Assembly (NCBI GenBank): GCA_964030785.1
Contig: OZ034974.1
Coordinates: 46,195,003-46,259,002 of the forward strand
Length of the DNA stretch: 64,000 bases
Direction of reading: 5' to 3'
Source: Siderastrea siderea
Lineage: Eukaryota > Cnidaria > Anthozoa > Scleractinia > Rhizangiidae
Shown here: piece by piece, positions 56,024 to 64,000 of the stretch
Layout of the letters: each line of letters opens with the position of its first letter
How positions within the stretch are numbered: position 1 is the first letter of the stretch
Translations under genes and position numbers: made by a program
Notes under the pieces: model-generated
Told to the model about the DNA's origin: nothing
Database searches by the model: none
Seen by the model: only the letters and a program-made list of their open reading frames with translations

Positions 56024-56549
56024 TCGGTGACGTCACGATATTTCGCCCCAAGTCGACTCGGGTGATCGGGAGGAGAACGCCTGGGTACTAGGCTGGAGTG
56101 AATCCAGGTTTTTTTATTATAAATCGCGCGCGCAAAATACCGGAAGTTAAAATACCAAGTAAAATCGCACAAACCGGAAATAAAACGTGCACGAAGCATT
56201 TGTTTTTATCTCGAAATTTTGCTCGATGACCCATCCTGATTTTTTTCATGCATGTTATATTAAGTTTGCCAATTCAAATAGAAGCGTTTGGAGGAAAGTT
56301 ATTCAGTGGAATTTTTTTGTCAAAAAATGACTTTTTCGATATAACTTAAATTCTACTGAATATCGTTTTGCCATACCGTCAAATAAGTTAAAGAACTTAG
56401 GGAGCTTTCAATAAAAAAGGTAGTTTATCAGATAATTGGCAAAAACTGAAATTTGGAGGTTCTTTTAGTGGACCTTTAGTTTAGTTCTTTAACTGTATCA
56501 GAGTTTTATTTCTTTTCTTTCACGAGAACTTACAAGCAAGAACAGTCCA
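56024..56549. other. Intergenic, no gene seen
   Basis: A short GC-rich patch with GTCGACTCGGGTGATCGGGAG (56052-56072) is followed by AT-rich DNA. From about 56480 the sequence becomes similar to DNA beside the cysteine-rich exon of unit 2 (TTTAACTGTATCA). Confidence 0.4.
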
Positions 56550-56764
56550 TTATGGACAACGAAGATAATAACAAATGACTTTATGCCAGGGAAATTTTCC
56601 TATACAATTTTCGAAACCGATCCAATCATTTGGACAGGTCACCCACTGTGTGCTGTACCTGTAGGGGACTCTGATTACCGTCAGCCATTGTCCTGGATGG
56701 CAAAGACTGAGCGGCTGGAAACCTTTAGAGGAGCAGTAAGGCGGGCCAGTTGCCAACTCTCTCG
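56550..56764 (-). CDS. Cysteine-rich terminal exon, copy 3
   Basis: This is the minus-strand homologue of 26344-26567 and 39833-40041. The acceptor TTTCGTATTTACAG is followed by two bases and 71 codons ending in TAA. Key residues are PPYCSS, SLCHPGQWLTVIRV, TQWVTCPNDW, FENC, HKVIC and LRCP before the stop. Conserved with the other copies are the phase, five cysteines, P-x-Q-W, W-V-T-C (with copy 2) and K/S-V-I-C. The intron just upstream keeps GGTAGGAGCT as in copy 2. A possible first exon (MKFVTKSLYISLKCQ, minus strand from about 56914) has compatible phase but a weak donor. Confidence 0.45.
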
Positions 56765-57708
56765 CTGTAAATACGAAAGAACAAGTAAACGGTGAATGGA
56801 ACAGAGTTACCATTACTGAGCTCCTACCGTGTTATAACACGAGATAAGTTGCAACCAAGGCCCCCTCAACCTTGACACTTCAGTGAAATATAAAGTGATT
56901 TGGTAACGAATTTCATGGGGACCTTGTAAGCATATTCGCCGATAAGTTATTCCTAACCTGCAGGTCAACTGAACTCTACTTGATATCAGTGCAGAAGCCT
57001 GGGGGTATAAATAGGTTGTCTATCGACATGTTGAATAAACCGGAATGAAAATGAAGGCACAACTACGATTCAGGTGATCCAGCATATACATATCCAGATG
57101 CAAGAAGTCCAAGGAATTCTTGGGAAGCGCTTTATGATCAATTGCAAATGATCTGTTTTTGTTGTTGTTGTTGTTGTATGGTCTTCCCGTGGAAAAAGGC
57201 TAAAATTTGAAAAAATATCCAAAACGTCTTTGCATGAACGGGGCCTGTGTGTATTTCTTATCTCGAGGTGAAAACTGAAATTCAACCTAAACAGCAACAG
57301 GTACATCCTTAATTTTGAAAGGACAAACTAAATTCAGATTACTCGCTGCTTTGTGTCATCAAGACGAGTCTATTATCTTTAATTTCATGTCAGATAACAG
57401 CAACAGATATAATGAATACCACCCAGAAACAGGTTGCCAGAAATGATTCTTGTGTGTTCCAAATCAGCCGAGATTCCTGGTAGCGTTTCATTTCAATTAA
57501 CCTTTTTTCCAGTTTTCATGTACTGTAGTTGTGCTGTTTATCTTTATTATTTACCTGTGCGACTCCGTGATATATCCTTGTTGTCAAAATCAGCGTTAGA
57601 ATCAACTTCCAATGAACGGGGAATCTGTCAAAATTTTTGATCATTTCAGTTATGGGCTTCTGCCGTTTTCTAATTAAATAATAGAGTTCTTCTGTCGAAG
57701 ACACTATC
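56765..57708. other. Region upstream of cysteine-rich copy 3
   Basis: This holds a TATA-like TATAAATAGG on the plus strand (57006-57015), a GTT/AAC triplet run (57158-57177) and short unsupported open frames. No confirmed gene. Confidence 0.35.
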
Positions 57709-57812
57709 GTGTGATAGGTTGCCCGAGGAAATTTGATGTTCACAACAAATATTATACGTTCGAGGGCTTATATGAAGTTTGAACATCAAATTTTTGAGGG
57801 AACCTATCACAC
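57709..57812. mobile_element. Small foldback element
   Basis: The left arm GTGTGATAGGTTGCCCGAGG, then AAATTTGATGTTCA, pairs with the right arm TGAACATCAAATTT, then GAGGGAACCTATCACAC. The total is about 104 bp. Confidence 0.75.
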
Positions 57813-58310
57813 ATCGGGCCTGAGACAGAAGAACTCGATTGTTTTTATTGTACAACACTAAATTTTGAGCGAAAATTGCCCAGAGGGGCACTATTCGCTG
57901 ATAGGCGCCCGCTGAGGAGAGACCCTATGGCATCACGTGGTCGATTTTGACTAATGGGAGCACGCCAAAATTTGGCGTTGTGCTATGTTATTGATCACGG
58001 TCAAGGATATTAATTCCCCAATTCCCCTATTTTTTGTTGGAACACACCCCTTCTTCCTCACAGGTCTATTTTTGCGGACAACCTCTTGTCCTAAAATACG
58101 CGGAGTAAATTTATTTAGTTCTAACATTAACAGAGTTCCTTTCAACAAACCACTCATACATGAGCCCGATGACTAAGCCTAACCCTAAACCCTAACACAA
58201 TTATTCAATGACCGCTCCCCGCACTTTGAAGTCAAGTATTTTTTCCACTGGAATCTCCCTCAAATTCCACCAGCCCTCCCATTCACTAGCTATGCAACCC
58301 CCCTAATGAA
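57813..58310. other. Intergenic, with a telomere-like word
   Basis: No gene was seen. CCTAACCCTAAACCCTAACA at 58178-58197 resembles two to three degenerate CCCTAA units, but is too short to mean more than chance or an old interstitial trace. Confidence 0.35.
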
Positions 58311-58560
58311 TAATAATAATAATAATAATAATAATTATAATAATAATAATAATACTTTATTTAATGAGGGTAACATAATTGCTAATGGGTGGTTATGTGT
58401 ACCAATTATTAGCTAATCCTTCCTGCATGGACGAGATGTTATTCATCAACGGGGTCACAACAGGTATTTTGGTAGGCTGCCCTATGCCAGTACTCTTTTA
58501 TAGTTTACACGCTTGTGTAAAAAGAGACATAGCTTACACATTTTCCTAATTCAGACCGAC
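58311..58560 (-). mobile_element. LINE 3' tail with (AAT)n
   Basis: AAT triplets (58311-58355) run into ACTTTATTTAATGAGGGTAAC, the usual junction of an L2-like LINE 3' end on the minus strand. The rest is 3' UTR-like. No polyprotein piece is readable here. Confidence 0.5.
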
Positions 58561-58614
58561 GTCCGGCGCGTTTACCGCCGGACTTACTTACTTTCGGGTG
58601 TTTCACAGTAAGAG

Positions 58615-59345
58615 GGAACAAATAACAACTTACCACTGAAGCACTTGCATGGAAGATGTACAAAAACAGAACAGAGACGATTACAACAAATGAAAAACCC
58701 TAAACAAGGCAAAAGCATGGAAAACGAATGTCAAAGATTAAAATAAAATACTTACACAGTGAAGACAATTAACCTTAGCTCTTACATTTTATCAGCCCAC
58801 ACTTACTATTATGATTGCCGCATTTGAAGTTTTTTTTCTGTCGATTATGTTACTGTTTGACGTTGAAACGACAGCGTGAGTGTTGAGGTATTGTTGCGAT
58901 TTCCACACCATTCTGCTCATATGTTTTCATCATTATTATCATTGTTAATACTTGCGTAGAGTCGTTTAAATTCAGTTTACGGGCTGAGGCGTAGAATCAG
59001 TTGATTGACGATAAATGGTAACATTTTCAATAATTCGTTTGGAAGGGATCTTCGTTTGTCACCTACCATGTTTGTGGCTTTGTCCTTCTTCAGCCTTCAC
59101 AAACTCATTTTACTCGTGCAAAATCGTTTTCTTCCTTTTATCCTGTTCTACAAGAAAGTAAAGCAGGGAACATAACTGTTAAGCGACACAGGAAATATCA
59201 ACACCCTCAACCAGTACGTGCAGTTATTAATTCCGTCAGCTAACGATGAAGCTACTAACTGTTGTCAAGTTCCTGTTTGTCTAAAATGCCTTCTCGTCTA
59301 ATGTAAGGTCGTGAAAGGTGATCACGCATCTAAGTTGTAACAACA
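58615..59345. repeat. Dispersed duplication, copy 2 (partner 44840-45860)
   Basis: This has the same ordered blocks as at 44.8-45.9 kb, without the microsatellite insertion. Both copies lie just after an (AAT)n-tailed LINE or Penelope remnant, suggesting one composite repeat family. Confidence 0.6.
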
Positions 59346-60034
59346 TAACTGTTTGGTTTCTCTGTTAATGTCTTAATATATGTCAAAACCCCTCGTTAAA
59401 CAGTCGAGTTCAAGAATTCCTCGTATAGTAGGAGCAATGCCTTCCTTTCTCTTAAAATGGCCGGTGAAAAGCGTCACACAAGGCCAGGGTGTGCGAAAAT
59501 AAACTCATAAAACGCAATAGGGAAATCATGGCAGAAGCTTAAAATTTATGGCGTCCCATATAATTTGGGGTTGAATTTTTTACTACCCTAGCAGAATTGT
59601 TTGTCGTGCGTTCCACCCTTCACAGGACTTAGTTTTTGATTCTACCAAAAAACTGCGATATTATAGATTACTGACAAATACAAGTAAGCTACTAAAAAAC
59701 TGAGGAACTAAAAAGTATTAAAAAAGGTTTACAAGTTAAGCCGGGTTAAAACGATAAGGTTTTTAAACGTTTCATTAAAATGTCAGTGGACTGATTCCAT
59801 CTCAGATCTGATGAAGGAGTTTGGCTCTGAAAACGTTTCTTTCACACTAGCTTTATTCTAGCTTAAAAGAAAACCTATACACAGCTTATGATTGGAGAGT
59901 GTTCCAGAGTTTCCAATTCGGCGCCGCCACAGCAAAAGCAAGCTCCCTTTACGTTTTCAAACGAGTTGACGATCGTAGTGTACATGCATGTACATAAATA
60001 GATACACTGTATTGAGATTCCATTGAGAGGGCTT
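59346..60034. other. Intergenic, repeat-like
   Basis: No gene was seen. Near 59808 there is a hammerhead-like word (listed separately), which suggests another Penelope-like foot. Confidence 0.35.
59808..59832 (+). ncRNA. Hammerhead-like motif (degenerate)
   Basis: CTGATGA, a short stem GAG/CTC around TTTGG, then GAAA and ACG. It has the same architecture as the motifs at 44601 and 51275-51315. No coding part of a Penelope-like element is found beside it. Confidence 0.3.
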
Positions 60035-60130
60035 TTAGCTTTTCTTTATTGCACGCAAGAAGTTCTTGATGTAGTAAGGTGCTGCGTCGTTGAGCGCTTT
60101 AGGAACTAGTAAAAGAATCTTGTGCGATAA
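60035..60130 (-). mobile_element. LINE reverse transcriptase C-terminal fragment
   Basis: The minus strand reads HKILLLVPKALNDAAPYYIK, matching the K-I-L-L-L-x-x-K-A-L-x-x-x-A-P-x-Y-I signature near the end of CR1/L2-type reverse transcriptases. The rest is lost or frameshifted. Confidence 0.6.
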
Positions 60131-60839
60131 CGTACAGGTAGCCAACGACTGGTGGAATGTTTGAGATGAAATGAAGACAAAAAATTCATTGGACAAGGTA
60201 CTGAATACGAAAGCGAAATACTTTAACCTCGCTTTAGACCCCAACCGACCAAGATCTGGATTTTCAAAAGCATGAAAGACAGTAAGGAAAGTTCGTTATT
60301 ATCGTGGTTATCACTTATGCCATTTATTACGTTTGTGAAGTGTGCGCTGCATAAGAAAACAAAGCAAGAGGGTGAGAACACGCGACGGCGTAAGATCAGG
60401 GGACAAAATTGTTGTATGAGTTCAGCAGCTAAAGTAAACAGACGTCCTAACATCTTGCAAAGGTAGCGAGGAAATAATGATTTCAAGACATGATGTGTCT
60501 TGAATCCCACATTTAGTTCTGCAAAATTTTGGCGGGAACTGCGCACACGTCGCACCTTTGACCGCCTTAAAATGAGAGGGTAGCTTACCATGCTTACTGA
60601 GTCGGGAGGAAACAATCAGAGTGCACGAAATTCTGTTTTGTTTATATCAAGATGTTTTCTAGATCCGTGATGTAGAAACGTTTACTGACTCGCCCGTTTT
60701 TTGAAAAGTGAAAATTATAAATGTATCTCCCAGTACAACAGAACCCTGGGTGATTAGAGATAACAAACACCAAGCGCTCAGCGTCCGCACCTCTCATTGG
60801 AATAAACCGCTTGGTTACAAAGTACGAATGTGATGGATT

Positions 60840-61185
60840 GCGATATCTTAAAATATGTACGCTGGTAGAATCTTGGATATCCATATAAGCGTAAACTAGC
60901 TGTTGAGATGTTCAAAGTGACACACGGTTTAAATGACAGGCTGTGTCCAGTCATCCAAATCATCTGATGGAGTCTAGACGAAAAGGGAAGCTTATGGCGG
61001 TGCCAAGAAAGAAACTGGACTTGGACGTGCTTTGTTTAGAGGTCCCGTTGTTTGGGACTACTTCAGGGATAGACTAACAAGAGAATGTAACAAAATTGAT
61101 AATTGTAAAAGACAACTTAAAAAACACTCCAGCAACAAATCCGCTTCATATTATGGCAAGTCTCTTTTAGTGAAGGAACTTGCAT
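60840..61185 (+). mobile_element. LINE polyprotein C-terminal fragment, decayed
   Basis: The plus strand pieces KRKLAVEMFKVTHGLNDRLC and ETGLGRALFRGPVVWDYFRD, then CKRQLKKH, correspond to successive parts of the C-terminal region of a CR1/L2-like LINE (L..MYKV.HGL and RG..VWN......FK.QLK). They are separated by stops. Confidence 0.5.
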
Positions 61186-61350
61186 AAATAATAATCTGTG
61201 CGCAAGAGTGCTCCTGTGGGAATTTAAAAGCAAACCACTGTTCTATAAATGTTCATTAGGACCAAATGGGTATGAAAAAAATTTGTTAGCAACCTTGCAA
61301 CTTGCTAAGACGGGATTTTTGGGGGCTCGAAATTCTGACGTATGGAGGCC

Positions 61351-61680
61351 AGCATGGAAACGAGGCTGGAATACAAAAATCCCTTATAACTCCCGTACAC
61401 CATACCATACCATACACTGTTGCTTACCGAACTTACCTTCCATATATAATTCGCTACCCTTAGTTGATATTTGGTAGATTTTTATTTAATTGGTGGTCAC
61501 ACGACCTTGTAGCATGAAAACGAGGCTGGAATATATAACCCCTTATAACTTCCATAAACATGAACCGTTGCTTACAAAACTTGACTACATTATGACAATC
61601 GCTGCTTTTAATTGTTTCTGGCAGTTTGTGTGAGGAATATTGGTCACGTGGCTTCGAAAGCATGGAAACGAGGCTGTGAG
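61351..61680 (+). repeat. Irregular tandem repeat, unit about 150-160 bp
   Basis: The word AGCATGGAAACGAGGCTGG occurs at 61351, 61511 (one change) and 61659 (partial). The first two copies continue with AATA....CCCTTATAACT and a TGTTGCTTAC/CGTTGCTTAC block. The third copy is cut short. Confidence 0.6.
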
Positions 61681-62097
61681 AAAGAACTTCTCCAAGTCAT
61701 ATGTAAATTTCACGAATAAGCTAGAACAAATCCGTGATTGCTGCGACATTGGAGATTTAAAGCCAGTGACAAGCTCTCATGTTACGCACGCCAAATTTAT
61801 CTCACCAGTGATAATGCCTACAATTGTTGAGGACGTCTGTCTCTTGATGAAGACCCTAGTGAAAATCCATGGCCTTCTTTAAAATGCCCGAGAAAGAAAC
61901 ACAAACGTTTGGACAGACCCCATACAAAGAGACTTCATAGATACATGGTCCGAGCAGATGGCCAATGTTATAGCTTTTGAAGATGTACAAATATAAATGT
62001 CTTGTGCCAGGTGAAATAAACTAAGTTTTCCAAGATTCCCTTCAAAATGAAATATCTACAGTTACCTACTCAGCACTATTTACAGTTCTTTGCATCT
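61681..62097. other. Intergenic, no gene recognised
   Basis: An 80-codon frame at 61640-61882 reads NFTNKLEQIRDCCDIGDLKP but matches no family known to me and is not supported by neighbours. Confidence 0.35.
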
Positions 62098-63223
62098 TTA
62101 CTCAAACTCTGACTCGTTGCTGCTCTCGTCATCGTCACTTTTGTCCTCGTTACTCTGACAAAGGTCGTCGTTTTGGTGGTTGTCGCATTCACTATCATCA
62201 GAACAACTGCAAAGATCTGTACAGAGGAGCCCGGTTCTGCAGCACTGGCATCGATTGGACGTTGTCGGGAGCCGGTGCTATAGTTGTCATTACAGGTACC
62301 CACTCCTCGTTCTCCATTGCCCATCCAAAATCCCTCGGTGACGGCAACACGGACTTTGGTACATCATCCTTGTTCCAAACCATCAACTGACAATGAGCAC
62401 ACAGTATAGCTTCACGCAGTGCAGCTGGTGTTGGTGGCAATCTGTCTCACTCTGCTTGCTTCTCTCTAAAGAGGAACCGCCTGAGCTCTTTGACATTTGT
62501 TATGTCTGTCTTCGGTAGGTACAGTTGGCAGACAAACCTTTCAATTCCACCTTTGATGTCGCCATCGGGCTTTTCCTCTCGATCGAGCTTACCAAGGGAG
62601 CTCAGGATGGAATCATCGGCTTCCTGAAACTCCTTCCAACAAGTCACCTTCCCCCTTCCCCGAAAAGCTACCAGTATTATGAGCTCCTGTGATGGCGTGA
62701 AATGCGGGCAGTGCGGCTGTCTTGGTAGGACCAAGGGCTTCCACGATTGGTTGTAACTTAATGGATCGATGATTTGCGCCCCTCCCAGTGACAAATGAGG
62801 TTTTGGGACACATCTCTGAGTGCCGTCTGATTGCTAGTACAAGGCGATCGGTGTCTGGTGAATGAATGGACGAGTCCTAAGCATCCTCAGCAGTGGCATC
62901 GAGGGCATGCATGCGGTGTCATCTTCGTATCGGCCTCTTCATGGTCACTTTGAAGATGTCCCATGTCTTTGTGCGTCGCTTCACATTCCGTTCCCCATGC
63001 CACAAAAATCTGCCTTCCAAAAGCCCACCACGCTCTTTTACCTTCTTTGCCAGGAAGGTGGTTAGCGCTGCCTTGATCTTATTATGCGAGAGCAGCTTCT
63101 TTAACGGTACTTTGCCAATATGGATGGAATCGGTAATGCGATAATAAACAGAGTCTTCGGATCCTTGTCTTCTGGTTCGTATGGCAGATTTCAGCGACGA
63201 TGGGATATCGTATCTGTCAAAGA
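62098..63223 (-). pseudogene. Second Academ-like XPG nuclease remnant
   Basis: From right to left on the minus strand the pieces are FDRYDIPSSLKSAI, YYRITDSIHIGKVPLKKLLS, GHLQSDHEEADTK, SIHSPDTDRLVLAIRR, TSFVTGRGANHRSIKLQPIV, ALPAFHAITGAHNTGSFSGK, ERFVCQLYLPKTDI and a cysteine-rich end CQCCRTGLLCTDLCSC with an acidic tail and a stop at 62098. The order, the EEADTK and SPDTD acidic motifs and the cysteine-rich end are those of Academ XPG-like proteins. Several stops and frameshifts break it. It is a different subfamily from the copy at 53626-54261. Its 5' end meets a MITE. Confidence 0.8.
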
Positions 63224-63227
63224 TTTA

Positions 63228-63541
63228 GGCCCGGTTTAAACGTCGAACTTTACATGTGCCGAACCTATTTAAGTATCCGAAATTTGATGAACGAATTCGC
63301 AAACTAATATCTAAATACTATTACTATAGTAAAGGAAAGCTTGTTTTTTCCCTGTTAATCATTTTCCTGTACTTTTTGAGACCCAATATAGCGCAACCGA
63401 TGATTGTTTACCTCTGTTTTGCAGAATTAAGTTCGACTGATTAAGGACGACGTCTGAATCAACTGTCCAACTTAACTATTTAGGTCGACTCAAATAGCAA
63501 TTAGGTTCGGCACAGGCAAAGTTCGACATTTAAATCGGGCC
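63228..63541. mobile_element. MITE (same family as 42625-42752)
   Basis: The left end GGCCCGGTTTAAACGTCGAAC pairs with the right end GTTCGACATTTAAATCGGGCC, and GTGCCGAACCTA inside the left end faces TAGGTTCGGCAC inside the right. It abuts the Academ remnant, probably by insertion into it. Confidence 0.75.
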
Positions 63542-63915
63542 CGAGTGCCCCCTATTGTCCTTTTTTATAGAATTGTAAGAATATTTGAAATCAAGCCACT
63601 TCCTACACTAAATAAAGAGTAAACCGATCAAGAGAAGGTTTTGTCGACTCTGGGTTTATTACAAAAGACAAAACACCGCTGGGAAAACATGAAATTAGCA
63701 AATAATGTGATCAAATATTCAACGGCCCTGCACTTAAGCTAACATTTTCCGATCACATACCTTTGCGGTCACATGACGTTGCCATACAAGCAACGTCAGA
63801 AACAAGGAAAAGGAAAAATACCCATCTAAATATGACAGTGTTGTGACACCATGACAAAGTACCGTCCTCCCCGTATCTCGGAGGAGAGACGTATGCCAGG
63901 TCACTCAGCACAAAC
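63542..63915. other. Intergenic near right edge
   Basis: No gene was seen. AATAAAGAG at 63610-63618 could be a polyadenylation word for an unseen transcript. Confidence 0.35.
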
Positions 63916-63924
63916 TATATATAG
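63916..63924 (+). promoter_or_regulatory. TATA box candidate
   Basis: TATATATAG lies 58 nt before the ATG at 63974, leaving room for a start site about 30 nt downstream (GTCTCAGTCTGGCAG region). The spacing fits a TATA-driven promoter for the frame at the window edge. Confidence 0.35.
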
Positions 63925-63973
63925 AAAACATGTCAACAGGAAGTTTTTGTCTCAGTCTGGCAGCTTTGTTTGG

Positions 63974-64000
63974 ATGGCGGAAGCAATGGCGGGATTTCTG
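63974..64000 (+). CDS. Possible gene start running off the window
   Basis: ATG at 63974 opens nine codons, MAEAMAGFL, to the window end, downstream of a TATA box. That is too little to identify the product. Confidence 0.3.

Noticed and set aside
58178..58197. Interstitial telomere array
   Set aside because: Only two to three degenerate CCCTAA-like units, too few to distinguish from chance.
1..64000. CRISPR arrays, rRNA genes, bacterial-type operons
   Set aside because: No regularly spaced direct repeats, no rRNA core motifs, and spliced genes with eukaryotic signals throughout.

Overview
The window looks like nuclear DNA of an anthozoan cnidarian, most probably a stony coral. The reasons are AT-rich intergenic DNA full of short inverted-repeat elements, Penelope-like elements with GIY-YIG domains, Academ-type XPG-nuclease transposons, L2/CR1-like LINE tails ending in (AAT)n, a tRNA-derived SINE, and intronless class A GPCRs of an expanded cnidarian type. 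The species cannot be fixed from the sequence. There is no bacterial gene organisation, and I saw no rRNA, canonical tRNA or CRISPR array.

Left part (1-10.3 kb): two conserved host genes. The first coding exon of ERGIC3 lies on the minus strand at 1686-1782 and the gene runs off the left edge, so 1-1685 is its first intron. Facing away from it on the plus strand is a possible two-exon micro-ORF (2226-3535). A complete ECHDC3 gene (minus strand, 9 exons, 291 aa when spliced, all phases consistent) occupies 4135-10323. Its introns hold a 54-bp minisatellite, a LINE tail and a SINE.

Central part (13.3-43 kb): a lineage-specific receptor and secreted-protein cluster, made by a head-to-tail duplication of about 10 kb. 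Unit 1 (about 16.9-26.86 kb) and unit 2 (about 27.28-42.98 kb, enlarged by three insertions totalling about 5.7 kb) each carry, in order, a GPCR-A 3' part, an upstream non-coding exon and GPCR-B, a minus-strand PLC-like phosphodiesterase with a lectin-like tail, and a minus-strand cysteine-rich terminal exon. GPCR1 and GPCR2 are intact. GPCR3 has a frameshifted tail and has lost a conserved cysteine. The GPCR-A copy in unit 2 is a fragment because the duplication breakpoint lies inside it. The phosphodiesterase is intact in unit 2 (36434-38152) and broken in unit 1 (23225-24885).

Right part (43-64 kb): mostly mobile DNA. It holds two Penelope-like fragments, an Academ-like transposon (51837-55298) inserted into one of them with a GGA target duplication, a palindromic element (47378-48715) inserted with an ATGAAAC duplication into a sequence related to an element at 31.3-33.6 kb, a second Academ remnant (62098-63223), LINE fragments, and a third copy of the cysteine-rich exon (56550-56764). 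A TATA box and a start codon at the right edge may begin another gene.

The most interesting material is the cysteine-rich exon family (three copies with the same splice phase, conserved cysteines and aligned stops), the PLC-like/lectin-like fusion, the GPCRs lacking the acidic residue of the DRY motif, and several nested insertions whose target sites can be reconstructed from the window itself.
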